DNA of 56,719 nt from SXOA01 sp051004015 (lineage in GTDB: Bacteria > Planctomycetota > Planctomycetia > Pirellulales > Pirellulaceae), in the NCBI GenBank assembly GCA_051004015.1, contig JBPCKT010000120.1:1-56719 (forward strand), in the 5' to 3' direction. Position 1 is the stretch's first letter, and every line of letters begins with the position of its first letter. Shown piece by piece: positions 1-8,208 of this stretch. The notes below the pieces were generated by a model, which saw only the letters and a list, made by a program, of their open reading frames with translations, had not been told where the DNA came from and did no database searches. Both the position numbers and the translations under genes were made by a program.

Positions 1-125
1 CGCCGCACCTCTTCACTGCTGGGATCTTCAATTCCCTCCTTCGCCATCAACTGCTTGACGTAGGTCTCGTAGTCGTCCCCCGTGTCGCGGCGAATGATGC
101 TCTTCATCGCCGCGTTCGCTTCCAG
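1..125 (-). mobile_element. Transposase fragment, cut off at both ends
   Basis: Read on the minus strand from 125 to the window edge, one open frame encodes about 41 residues. It begins LEANAAMKSIIRRDTGDD and continues through YVKQLMAKEGIEDPSSEEVRR. From memory this matches the catalytic-domain region of DDE transposases of the IS1182/IS5 kind, where a DSTTLEANAAMKSI-like segment precedes an R-R-F-D-K-rich stretch. The similarity stops abruptly at 125, and cytochrome coding sequence starts at 126 on the other strand. The rest of the transposase lies outside the window or is lost. It is an insertion-sequence remnant or a contig-end misjoin. Confidence 0.6.
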
Positions 126-746
126 CGGATTCCCCTCACCAGCGAGTATGAGGACGACAAGGCGATGATCGCGCTGCTCGCCGAATACCAGGCGGAGCTG
201 GAGCAAACGGGCCTCGCCGAGCTCGGCGCCACCGAGCTCGCGCATGGGAGCGGGCACAAATTCGCCGGCACCGCCAAATGTGGCGAGTGCCACACCAAGG
301 CCCTGGCCGTCTGGGAGAAGACTCCCCACGCCCACGCCACCGACTCTCTCCAAAAACCTCCCAAGGAAGCCGTCACCGCACGGACCCAGATCCCCCGCCA
401 TCACGACCCGGAATGTCTCTCCTGCCACGTCACCGGCTGGGACCCGCAGAAGTTTTATCCCTACAAGTCCGGGTACCTGGGCCTGGAAAAAACTCCCCAC
501 CTCCTCCACAACGGCTGCGAAAACTGCCACGGCCCCGGCTCCGCCCACGTAGCGGCCGAATCAGGAGAAACGAAGCTCGACGAGACAGAGATCCAAAAGC
601 TCCGCGACCAGCTTAAGCTCCCGCTCGCCGGCGGCCTCGCCGAGCGCCGCTGCGCCCAGTGCCACGACGGCGACAACGACCCCGACTTCAGCGACAAGAC
701 CTTCCAAAAGTACTGGAATCAGGTCGAGCACCTAGGGAAGGACTAA
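126..746 (+). CDS. Multihaem cytochrome c (c554-like), 5'-truncated
   Basis: The frame is open from the window edge, but cytochrome-like sequence begins only at 126 (RIPLTSEYEDD), before the first ATG at 165. Four CXXCH haem-binding motifs are visible: CGECH, CLSCH, CENCH and CAQCH. The phrase GCENCHGPGSAHVAAESG is characteristic of the c554-like tetrahaem family of planctomycetes. In relatives this domain follows a longer N-terminal part, often a calcineurin-like phosphoesterase, with a signal peptide. Neither is present here. The domain would bind four c-type haems and transfer electrons in the periplasm. As it stands it has no signal peptide and abuts a transposase fragment, so it is either a pseudogene or split by an assembly join. 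Confidence 0.75.
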   Translation, partial: RIPLTSEYEDDKAMIALLAEYQAELEQTGLAELGATELAHGSGHKFAGTAKCGECHTKALAVWEKTPHAHATDSLQKPPKEAVTARTQIPRHHDPECLSCHVTGWDPQKFYPYKSGYLGLEKTPHLLHNGCENCHGPGSAHVAAESGETKLDETEIQKLRDQLKLPLAGGLAERRCAQCHDGDNDPDFSDKTFQKYWNQVEHLGKD

Positions 747-1361
747 CCCAGCGGCGAGCGGGGGGCGTTAGCCCCCTGATATTTCCAGACGCTGGCTTGC
801 CTCGTGGGGTCCTGCCTTCAGGCGGCTCCGCTTTCGCCTTTCCACTCTCTGATTTCGCAGACGTGGTGCCCCGATTCATCCCCCCCGGATGGGTGTAGAT
901 TATTCAGTTTTCACACCTCCTTTCGGACTCCCTTTTGACGATTCACGTTTTCTGCAACCCCTTGCCTGCCAGCATGTTGCAAGCTGGACCGCCATGAATA
1001 ATTCCATTCACGACGCGAAACCATCATTCACTCCGTGAATCCACAAAAGTAACCACTTATTCACCTCCTAGCCCCGAGTCCTTCAGCACCTCAAGCCGGA
1101 GAGTCCATCAGTCGCTGTGAAGGTCGGGGTCGGAGCCCCGCGCCCAACAGCCACGTTGGAGTCCCGCCTTCAGGCGGCCACCTGAACACGGAACACTGAA
1201 AACTGAGCCCTATCCCTGCCTGTTGAATTCAATACCCCCCGTTTCATCACGACCCACGGTATGAAAAAACGGGGTACGTGATGAATTGGGGAGTCCCTGT
1301 TTCAACACCCTGAGGGCCTATCCCCCCCGAAAGAGCGCCCACCGTAGGATGGGATTCCAAT

Positions 1362-1399
1362 CCGTCTCGCAACGAAGAATCCGTCTCGCAACGAAGAAT
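1362..1399. repeat. Perfect 19-bp tandem duplication
   Basis: The unit CCGTCTCGCAACGAAGAAT occurs twice head to tail with no spacer or mismatch. This looks like a recent slippage or duplication event. Confidence 0.9.
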
Positions 1400-1560
1400 C
1401 GGCCCGCGACTTCGCCCAGCAAACCACAACCAGATTGGAAAAGAGCACATAAAACCCGCCACTGCGCGCGTAGCGCCATGGCGCTCTAAACAACTGTATA
1501 CATTCCGGTTGGCACCGTCAAGTCCTCGCAGTCCATTTTTTGCCAAATACTTGAAAACCC

Positions 1561-1590
1561 TTACAGCTGACTGGCTATTTCCTGTAGAAT
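1561..1590 (+). promoter_or_regulatory. Possible sigma-70 promoter for the gene at 1650
   Basis: TTACAG (1561-1566) and TAGAAT (1585-1590) are separated by 18 bp, about 60 bp before the start codon. Both boxes match the consensus only partly. Confidence 0.35.
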
Positions 1591-1649
1591 TTCCGATTCA
1601 TCGGAAAAATTGCTTGCTCGGCAGCGTCCAGATCTGGGGAGGGTTTCCC

Positions 1650-2771
1650 ATGAGAGTCAGCCGTCAGCGTGTCCTCCTCTTCTGGGTTGCGGTCGCGGTC
1701 CAAGCACACGTTGGGGTGGCGGCTATCAGAGCGCAGGATCTTTTGGCGGATGTCCGTGCCGGCAACAAGGCGGCTCTCGATTCGATTCGGACCCTGTTCT
1801 GCCGCATGACTGTCGTTACCCCGGTTTCGCCAGTTAGTCGGAGCGAAACGTCCCCTGTGGATTATTGGCAGTCCGGCGATTCGGTTCGCATCCGTTTCGA
1901 CGATGCGTTCCAAATCACCGATACGGTGCGGCACCAGGATATCAATAGGACATCGTTTATCACGCTCCGCCCCGCCAGTGAACAGCGATCCGTCTTTTCA
2001 ATTCGCGCTCTCACGCCGGAGCAGTCACACGGGCGTTTCGATCCGTATGGCAGCGGCCTGCTCAAGTTGTTCGGCACGAAAGGCGCGCCGCTCACGTTGG
2101 AGTCAATCCTAAGCCAGACGCACAAGGTGAAGAAAGTCACGAAGCAACCTTTCGAAGGAGGCGAATGCATTGTTCTGGAAATGTCCGTCAAGTTCGATGC
2201 CCAATCGACAGGCAACTTTGAAATCTGGTTCGACCCCAAGGTCAACTATCTGGCGCGCAGGCTAATCGGCGACTTCACAGGTCCGTCCGATCGCCCCAAA
2301 GTTCATCGGGAGTCGCAGGTCTTGCGTTTCGTGGAAGCCGCGCCGGGAATTCATTTTCCCGTGGAGGCGGAGACGAAATTCACGAGCAACGACAAATTGA
2401 CTCAGCACGACGTCGTCACCTTCTCCGATATCCTGATCAATCAGCCGCTGCCGGCAGATATTTTTGAGCTGCCCATTCCACCCAATTCCAAGGTGCTCGA
2501 TGCGATTCAGGATCGAGAATATACGGTGGATGCCAGCGCCAAAGAATTTGGTATTAGTCGCCCGCTTGCCAAGGGTATGACAGCTCTCGCTGGGAAAAGT
2601 GGCCAGGCTCCTGGCAGCCCACCAAGTCCTCCTGTTGTCGCGCTAACCGCGACGACCAACGAACCGGAGCCTATCACACGCTGGATTCTGTATGGGCTGC
2701 TGCTGGTTTTGGCAATCGCGGGAGGAATCTGGTACGTCCGCCGGTTGCGGGCTTCGGCAACATCCGGGTAA
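1650..2771 (+). CDS. Secreted, membrane-anchored protein of unknown function (LolA-like?)
   Basis: The 373-aa protein starts at the ATG at 1650, where GGGAGGG lies 6 bp upstream. The open frame extends back to 1509, but that part is intergenic-like. Residues 1-30 form a signal peptide (RVLLFWVAVAVQAHVGVAA). A C-terminal membrane helix (WILYGLLLVLAIAGGIWYV) is followed by a basic tail, so the body would face outward. The middle resembles, by pattern only, beta-rich LolA-type proteins common in planctomycetes (FEIWFDPKVNYLARRL). The next gene, a DUF1559 protein, starts 21 bp downstream, so the two are probably co-transcribed. Function is unknown. Confidence 0.75.
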   Translation: MRVSRQRVLLFWVAVAVQAHVGVAAIRAQDLLADVRAGNKAALDSIRTLFCRMTVVTPVSPVSRSETSPVDYWQSGDSVRIRFDDAFQITDTVRHQDINRTSFITLRPASEQRSVFSIRALTPEQSHGRFDPYGSGLLKLFGTKGAPLTLESILSQTHKVKKVTKQPFEGGECIVLEMSVKFDAQSTGNFEIWFDPKVNYLARRLIGDFTGPSDRPKVHRESQVLRFVEAAPGIHFPVEAETKFTSNDKLTQHDVVTFSDILINQPLPADIFELPIPPNSKVLDAIQDREYTVDASAKEFGISRPLAKGMTALAGKSGQAPGSPPSPPVVALTATTNEPEPITRWILYGLLLVLAIAGGIWYVRRLRASATSG

Positions 2772-2792
2772 TGAAAGATGGGGAGCCTACTG

Positions 2793-3746
2793 ATGCGACC
2801 GTTCTCACGCCTGGCCTGCCTTGGCCGCCGAAACGCCGGCTTTACGCTGCTGGAGCTGGTAATCGTCATCACGATTATCGGCATCCTCATTTGCCTGCTC
2901 TTGCCGGCTGTTCAGCACTCCCGCGAATCGGCGGCTAAGGTGGAGTGTCAAAACAAACTCCGGCAAATCGGCATGGCTCTGCATCTGCATCATGACGCAC
3001 ATCGCTGTCTTCCCCCCAAAGCACCTTCGGGAGATCCGCATGATCCCAATATCTTGCTGCAGTGGAGCGCGTTGATCTTGCCGCAACTTGAACAAGAAGG
3101 ACTTTGGTCCATGTCGGTCGAGGCGTGCCGAGTTGATAAGGTCTCCATGCACAATCCGCCGCATGTAGGTTGCGTCACACCGATGGAACATTACATTTGC
3201 CCCAACGACCGGCGGCTGCGAAGTCCGCTGACGATGCCGGACGGCGACCTCGCCTCCTTCAGCTCCTACCTGGGTATCTCCGGCTCCCTGGTGGGCGCGG
3301 TCCAAATTGGTGCCAATACGTTTCAACCCGCGCCAGGTATGTTGGGACAGAAGCCAGGTCCAAACTTCGGTCAGGTTACCGACGGCCTGAGTCAGACGCT
3401 GCTGGTCGGGGAACGACCTCCGCCGGCGTCGGGCCAGGCGGGGCGCTGGTATTCGGTGTGGCGTTACGGAGGCAGCTTTCCGGGACCGGATGAGTCCATG
3501 CTCATTCCTTCGGTTAACTTCTCCCCCTCAGACCCTTGTTCCGCCGTATTTGATCCCAACAAGGGATTTGGACCAGGCCGGCTGGACAATCCTTGCGACC
3601 GCCATCATTTCTGGAGCCTGCACCCCGGCGGCGGAAACTTTCTCTTCGCCGACGGTTCGGTCCGCTTTTTCCACTATTCCGCCGCCCCCCTCATGCCCTC
3701 CCTCGCCACCCGCAGCGGCAATGAGATTGTCACCTTGCCGGAATGA
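2793..3746 (+). CDS. DUF1559 family prepilin-like protein
   Basis: The 317-aa protein has the type IV pilin/type II pseudopilin N-terminus, GFTLLELVIVITIIGILICL. The conserved Gly precedes Phe and the fifth-position Glu is kept, so prepilin peptidase processing is expected. The body matches DUF1559 (SBP_bac_10-like), a family expanded in Planctomycetota. It ends with the family signature around HPGGGNFLFADGSVRFF. The ATG at 2793 is chosen because GGGGAG lies 7 bp upstream. An ATG at 2778 is also in frame but lacks a well-spaced Shine-Dalgarno. Its exact role, pseudopilus subunit or surface protein, is not known. Confidence 0.93.
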   Translation: MRPFSRLACLGRRNAGFTLLELVIVITIIGILICLLLPAVQHSRESAAKVECQNKLRQIGMALHLHHDAHRCLPPKAPSGDPHDPNILLQWSALILPQLEQEGLWSMSVEACRVDKVSMHNPPHVGCVTPMEHYICPNDRRLRSPLTMPDGDLASFSSYLGISGSLVGAVQIGANTFQPAPGMLGQKPGPNFGQVTDGLSQTLLVGERPPPASGQAGRWYSVWRYGGSFPGPDESMLIPSVNFSPSDPCSAVFDPNKGFGPGRLDNPCDRHHFWSLHPGGGNFLFADGSVRFFHYSAAPLMPSLATRSGNEIVTLPE

Positions 3747-3798
3747 GATTCTGGGACGTGTTTTTTTCCTCAACTCTCTCTCCGCGTCCTTCGCGCTT

Positions 3799-3840
3799 CC
3801 GCGTGATGCCACTTCAGGATTCGGAAGAGGCATCACGCGG
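3799..3840. terminator. Stem-loop between convergent genes
   Basis: CCGCGTGATGCC (3799-3810) pairs perfectly with GGCATCACGCGG (3829-3840) across an 18-nt loop. It lies between the DUF1559 gene and the convergent yebC-like gene. There is no T-run, so it may be an interspersed repeat rather than an intrinsic terminator. Confidence 0.45.
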
Positions 3841-3896
3841 AGGCGCAGAGACCGCCAAGGGAGAACTGGGGAACCTGCTTCCTGGGACCGCCCCCC

Positions 3897-4649
3897 CTAC
3901 TTCCCCGCAGCCGCCAGCACCTCATCCGTGATGCTGAAGTTGGCCGAGACACTTTGCACATCGTCGTGGTCGTCGAGCAATTCCACGAGCTTGAGCACAT
4001 CCTTGGCGATCTCCGGGTCGGTGACATCGACGGTATTGGTGGGGATGCGGCTGATTTGCTTCGACTCCGGCTCGATGCCGGCGGCAGTCAGGGCTTCGGC
4101 GACGGCGGTGAAGGAGTCGACCGGGCAGGTGACCAGAAACACGTCCCCTTCGTTCTTGATGTCCTCGGCTCCCGCGTCGAGGGTGACTTCCATGAGCCGC
4201 TCCTCGCCGGCTTTGGCGGCGGCGATGACGAAGACCCCCTTCCGCTCGAAGAGCCAGGAGACGCAGTTGGTGGCGCCGAGCTTGCCGCCGTAGTTTTCAA
4301 AAATCTTGCGGATTTCGGGGGCGGTGCGGTTGCGGTTGTCGGTCAGGATTTCGCACATCACGGCCACGCCGCCGGGACCGTACCCTTCGTAGATGGTCTC
4401 GTCGAGCATCTCGCTTTCCAGCTCGCCGGTCCCCTTCTTGATGTTCCGCTCGATATTCTCCTTGGGCATCGAGACCGCCTTGGCGTCGGCGATGGCGTAG
4501 CGAAGCTTGAGGTTGCTGTCCGGGTCGCCCCCTCCCATCCGGGCCGCGACGATAATTCCCCGCGCCAGCTTGCTCCAAAGCTTGGCCCGTTTGCCGTCCA
4601 CCGCCGCCTTGCGGTGCGCGATGTTCGATGAATGCGAATGACCAGCCAT
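3897..4649 (-). CDS. yebC: YebC/PmpR family transcription/translation regulator
   Basis: The 250-aa protein has the family's usual length. It begins MAGHSHSSNIAHRKAAVDGK, followed by the conserved segment KLARGIIVAARMGGGDPDSN. The family binds DNA and regulates transcription in some bacteria. Other members have been implicated in relieving ribosome stalling at proline stretches. The ATG at 4649 has GGAG upstream (CGGAGATGAAATG). The frame stays open to 4700, but that extension translates a palindromic repeat (SQAELGN). It is the last gene of the minus-strand group, about 135 bp beyond the TPR gene. A hairpin array sits in between, so it may be transcribed separately. Confidence 0.95.
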   Translation of the reverse strand: MAGHSHSSNIAHRKAAVDGKRAKLWSKLARGIIVAARMGGGDPDSNLKLRYAIADAKAVSMPKENIERNIKKGTGELESEMLDETIYEGYGPGGVAVMCEILTDNRNRTAPEIRKIFENYGGKLGATNCVSWLFERKGVFVIAAAKAGEERLMEVTLDAGAEDIKNEGDVFLVTCPVDSFTAVAEALTAAGIEPESKQISRIPTNTVDVTDPEIAKDVLKLVELLDDHDDVQSVSANFSITDEVLAAAGK

Positions 4650-4673
4650 TTCATCTCCGAGTCTCCAATACTT

Positions 4674-4781
4674 GTTCCCAAGCTCTGCTTGGGAACACAT
4701 GTCTTCGAAGCTCCGCTTCGCGTTCCCGCCATTTGGAAGCAGAGCTTCCGGACTTGCGTTCCCAAGCGGAGCTTGGGAACG
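4674..4781. repeat. Array of four consecutive perfect hairpins
   Basis: Four short palindromes, each with a 3-nt loop, follow one another: GTTCCCAAGC/GCTTGGGAAC (4674-4696), CGAAGC/GCTTCG (4706-4720), GGAAGC/GCTTCC (4735-4749) and CGTTCCCAAGC/GCTTGGGAACG (4757-4781). They start 3 bp after the TPR gene's stop codon. They belong to a REP-like element type seen in many genomes and could stabilise or end the upstream transcript. Confidence 0.85.
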
Positions 4782-4784
4782 AGG

Positions 4785-6995
4785 TTATCCTTGCAGCTTC
4801 TTCCTCACCGCCGCCAGTTTTTCCTGGTCCCCGTCCTTCTCAAACGCAGCCGCGGCTTTCTGCCAGGCTTCCCGGGCTTTGGCCCCGTCGCCGGCTTTCA
4901 AATAGGCATCGCCCAGATGGTCCATGATCACGCCGGAGGACTCCTTCTCCGCGGCAAGCGAGAGCTCGCGCGCGGCATCAGGATACCGCCCTAGTTGATA
5001 GTACCCCCAGCCCAGGCTGTCGCGGAAGGACGGATTGCCGGGCTCTGCGGCGACCGCCCGCTCGGCCATGGAGACGCCCCGTTTCAGGTGGATTCCCCGC
5101 TCTATCCACAGGTAACCCAGGTCATTCAGGGCCCCCGCATCCTCGGGAAATTCATCCAGCACCTGCTCCAGGGTTTCCACGGCGGAGTCAAAATCCCCTA
5201 GCTTGAGGGCGACGTTCGATAGCGCCAAGCGCGTGTCGCGAATCACTTCCCGGATCGCGGAATTCTTGAAATTGTCGCCATTCCGGACCAGCAGCTCTTC
5301 GTAGGACCGCTGGGCACTGGCGAAGTCGCTCGCGCGATAATAAACCCAGGCCAGCCGGCTTTCATACAGCGGATTGGCCGGGTCGATCTCCACAGCTCGC
5401 TTCGCCGCCTTAATGGCCTCTCCATCTTCTTTGGCCATGGCCAGCGCGCCGGCCAGGAAATATTGCACCAGGGCCGCGCGGTCGGGAAGCAACTTGTCGT
5501 CCGCGATTTTCTGCAAGACCTTGGCCGCACGGGCGTGCTCGTCGTTTCCCAAAAGACCTAGTCCCCACGCCAAAAAGACCTCCCCTCTTTTCTCCGCGTT
5601 CTCAGCGACCTCCGCGGTAAAAAACTCTTCAGCCGCGTCGTACTGCTTTCCCTCGAGCGCCAGCAGCCCCGCGGCGAGAATCGCTCCCGGCAGCCTTTTG
5701 TCCGCGGGTTCCTTAAGGCGGCGGCGGGCCGCGCTGATGATCTTGCCGAGCAACTCCTGATCGCCGGCGATCGCTTCCGCGGGCTCGCGCAGCGAGTCGA
5801 GCGAAACCGACCGGCTGACCGCGGGCCCGGCGATTTCCAGTAGCTTCTCGGCGCTCCCTTGCCGGCGGTAAAGTTCACAGAGCCGCTGCCGGACTTCACT
5901 GCGGGGCCTCTCGGCCAGCGCTTGCTGATAAAACTTCTCTGCCTCCGCCAGGTCGCCTGCCTCCAGGAGCTCTTCCGCCAGGTAGAAGCGGAGCGTGCTG
6001 TTTTTATCATCCAGGGCGAGCAGTTCCCGGAGCCGTTTGATGACTTCGGCCTTGGCGGCTTTCGCGTCGCTTGCTCCCTCGGTCAGCAACTTGGAAAGCA
6101 GACCATACGGCTCGGTGCCCCCCGCGGTGGATTTCGACGCAAAATACTCGCCGAGCCTGAGCAACGCCGCATCGCGGTTCTTTTTGGCCGCTTCCACCCG
6201 CGCCAGGCGGAGCGCCAGTAGCGGCTTATCCGGGGAAGTTCCTTCGGACCTGGCGAAGAGTGCTGCCGCCTCGTCATGCCGGCCAGCGGCCAGATAGCTC
6301 TCCGCCAGAAGCTGCCAGGTTTCCTCGGGCTTGCCGAGCAGCGTCTTGGTAGCCTGCTCCCCCAGCGGGACGGCTGGGTCTAGGAGTAGCTTGTGTACTC
6401 TGGCGAACGCCGTTGCGGATTGCTGATAGTCGCCGGAGAGGAAGTAGAGGCGGCCTAACTCGAACTGCACCAGCGCGCCTCCCAAATCTTCAATCTTCTC
6501 GCCACCGCCGGGCTGCTGGGAGACTGCCTGCTCATAGAGGCTCGCCGCCCTCGCCCACGCGCGCTGCTCCGTGAGCCGCAGCGCCAGCCGGCGAAGCAGG
6601 ATGGGATCCAGCGGCGCTTTGCCGCGCGCGAGGAGCGCATAGCGGGCGGCCTCGTCTTCTCTCTTGAGCTCAAAGGCGAGCGGCACGATTTCTTGCAGCG
6701 CCGCCGCTGCCCGCGGATCCCAGCGCCAGGCCCGCTGAAAGCAGCGGAGCGCCCCGGCGTAATCCTCTCGCTGCTGCAAGACGCGGCCTTGAGCAAACCA
6801 GGCGGTCGCGGTGACACGATCTTGGTCGTCTTCCGAGCGGAGTTTTGAGGGAGCGAGCTTTTCGGGGAGCGGCTCGGACGGAGAATTAGCGTCTGACTTC
6901 GGCTGCGCGGCTGCGAGAGAGAACGAGCAGCAGATGTTGAACAGAAGGAAACAGAGGGAACGAAGGATGGAAGGGGAGGGGAGTTTGATGGTCAT
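4785..6995 (-). CDS. Large secreted TPR-repeat protein
   Basis: The 736-aa protein has a signal peptide (RSLCFLLFNICCSFSLAAA) followed by tetratricopeptide repeats through most of its length. Examples are WFAQGRVLQQREDYAGALRC near residue 65 and WGYYQLGRYPDAARELSLAAE near residue 690. TPR arrays act as protein-binding scaffolds; no catalytic domain is seen. It follows the HhH-like gene after 52 bp and probably belongs to the same transcript. Two stretches look derived from interspersed repeats read in frame. AEVAENAEKRGE (5580-5615) is one; part of the signal peptide (6936-6967) resembles the repeat at 26814-26846 in inverted orientation. Confidence 0.88.
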   Translation of the reverse strand: MTIKLPSPSILRSLCFLLFNICCSFSLAAAQPKSDANSPSEPLPEKLAPSKLRSEDDQDRVTATAWFAQGRVLQQREDYAGALRCFQRAWRWDPRAAAALQEIVPLAFELKREDEAARYALLARGKAPLDPILLRRLALRLTEQRAWARAASLYEQAVSQQPGGGEKIEDLGGALVQFELGRLYFLSGDYQQSATAFARVHKLLLDPAVPLGEQATKTLLGKPEETWQLLAESYLAAGRHDEAAALFARSEGTSPDKPLLALRLARVEAAKKNRDAALLRLGEYFASKSTAGGTEPYGLLSKLLTEGASDAKAAKAEVIKRLRELLALDDKNSTLRFYLAEELLEAGDLAEAEKFYQQALAERPRSEVRQRLCELYRRQGSAEKLLEIAGPAVSRSVSLDSLREPAEAIAGDQELLGKIISAARRRLKEPADKRLPGAILAAGLLALEGKQYDAAEEFFTAEVAENAEKRGEVFLAWGLGLLGNDEHARAAKVLQKIADDKLLPDRAALVQYFLAGALAMAKEDGEAIKAAKRAVEIDPANPLYESRLAWVYYRASDFASAQRSYEELLVRNGDNFKNSAIREVIRDTRLALSNVALKLGDFDSAVETLEQVLDEFPEDAGALNDLGYLWIERGIHLKRGVSMAERAVAAEPGNPSFRDSLGWGYYQLGRYPDAARELSLAAEKESSGVIMDHLGDAYLKAGDGAKAREAWQKAAAAFEKDGDQEKLAAVRKKLQG

Positions 6996-7047
6996 GTTTC
7001 CCCACCTGCTTTTCGCAGTTCTGGGCAGGCTGGAAGCCTACCCCACC

Positions 7048-8040
7048 TTAGCGCGGCTTCTTCTTGACGAAGCCCTTGGCCGGGCTCTTCTTTTCCAGCC
7101 GATGGGGTTCTTCTTTCTTCTTGGGCGCGGGGGGGGACGGCTTGTCCTTCGCCTTTTTGCCGGCGTCGTCGTGGTGCGACTTATCGGCGTGCTTTTCGCT
7201 GCTGGGTTTCGACGGCTTGGCGTGCTCCTTGGCTTCCTTGGCGGCGGCGTGCGACTCCTTGGAAGGCTGCGAAGGCCGCATTTCGGACATCTTCGCGCCG
7301 CGGGACTGCGAGCGCTGCTTGTCGGCCACCGCCTTGGCAGCCGCTTCTTCCAGCTTGGCCGTCCGCTGCGACAGCCGCTCCTTGTAGCCATCGTCAATTT
7401 CGGCCAGGATGCCGCGCAGCTTGGAAGACCCCGGAGAGGCATAAAAGTCAGCCGCAATCTGCTGGAGCAGCGAGCCGAATTCCACCCCCTTGTTCTTGGG
7501 AATGGCCCGCTCCAAACCGGGGACCTGCCTCTTGTCCGCTTCCTGCTCGCTGATGACGCCGACCGCGTACAGGACTTCGATGGCTCCTTCGCTCACGGGA
7601 ATTGAATGGCCGGCCAGAGCGTTCTGGGCGACGTACGCCCGCACGAACGGGCTGGCCCCCTGGATTTTCTCCAGGTCTTTCTCGGCCTTCCCCAGGTTCT
7701 GCTTGCGGAGTGCTTCGATGTCGAACGAATAGCCCGCCTCGAACACCGATTGCAGGGCCTTCTTGATGCGCTGCCCCGCTCCGGCGGAGTCGGGGATTCC
7801 GGCCATCACCTCGGCCAGCTCGGATACGGTCGTCACCCGGATTTCATTCCAGTCGAAGTACATCTCCTTCAGCCGAGCGAAGGCCTCGTCCGCCGCCTCA
7901 TAGCGGGCGTTCTCCAGACAACAGGCGTAGAGCAGGTGCTCCAGCGCCGTGCGATCCGCGGGAGGGACCACCGCCTTGTAGTGCTTCTTGAGGACTTTGT
8001 GGACTTTGGTAAGTTGTGCAGAGCGGTTGGTGTTCGTCAT
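7048..8040 (-). CDS. Degenerate HhH-GPD (endonuclease III-like) protein with basic tail
   Basis: This is a 330-aa protein. Residues about 25-215 follow the HhH-GPD fold pattern of endonuclease III. However, the hairpin reads QGASPFVRAYV where active enzymes have PGVGRKTA, and IPVSEGAIE where they have VDTHV. The catalytic Lys and Asp are therefore replaced by Phe and Ser, and no C-terminal 4Fe-4S cysteine cluster is present. Residues about 235-330 are a low-complexity tail rich in Lys, Ser, Pro and Ala, resembling bacterial histone H1-like tails. This suggests a DNA-binding protein rather than a glycosylase. It lies downstream of rbfA behind a 128-bp fold-back repeat. The family assignment is by pattern only. 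Confidence 0.65.
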   Translation of the reverse strand: MTNTNRSAQLTKVHKVLKKHYKAVVPPADRTALEHLLYACCLENARYEAADEAFARLKEMYFDWNEIRVTTVSELAEVMAGIPDSAGAGQRIKKALQSVFEAGYSFDIEALRKQNLGKAEKDLEKIQGASPFVRAYVAQNALAGHSIPVSEGAIEVLYAVGVISEQEADKRQVPGLERAIPKNKGVEFGSLLQQIAADFYASPGSSKLRGILAEIDDGYKERLSQRTAKLEEAAAKAVADKQRSQSRGAKMSEMRPSQPSKESHAAAKEAKEHAKPSKPSSEKHADKSHHDDAGKKAKDKPSPPAPKKKEEPHRLEKKSPAKGFVKKKPR

Positions 8041-8080
8041 GCCAGGGTGCTTTAGCGGGGGAAAGGCAAATACAAGTTAG

Positions 8081-8208
8081 GCCACGGATGAAACACGGAA
8101 TTTCACGCAAGAGGCAGAAGAGGATGGCAGAATAATGAGGGGCAGAATAATGAAGCAAAGGAGATTGGTGTTTTCTTATCCGTGTTTAGTCCGTGTTCCA
8201 TCCGTGGC
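8081..8208. repeat. 128-bp fold-back element between rbfA and the HhH-like gene
   Basis: GCCACGGATGAAACACGGA (8081-8099) and TCCGTGTTCCATCCGTGGC (8190-8208) are inverted repeats with one mismatch. The right arm touches the rbfA stop codon. Inside, GGCAGAATAATGA is repeated directly near 8126 and 8142. It may act as a terminator or processing site; it could also be a small mobile repeat. Confidence 0.8.

Larger units (their letters stand above)
747..1649. other. Gap of about 900 bp made of repeat fragments
   Basis: No convincing gene is seen. The stretch carries fragments of short repeats: two copies of a GCCTTCAGGCGG palindrome near 812 and 1167, a GTAGGATGGGATTCC element near 1343 (related to the fold-back pair at 16168-16249), and a 19-bp tandem duplication at 1362-1399. 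The minus-strand ORF across 1247-1546 is a translation of these repeats. Confidence 0.6.

Noticed and set aside
1362..1399. Possible CRISPR or iteron array
   Set aside because: Only two abutting copies with no spacers and no cas genes nearby.
1247..1546. 99-codon minus-strand ORF
   Set aside because: Covers several interspersed repeats and the 19-bp tandem duplication; no protein-like features.
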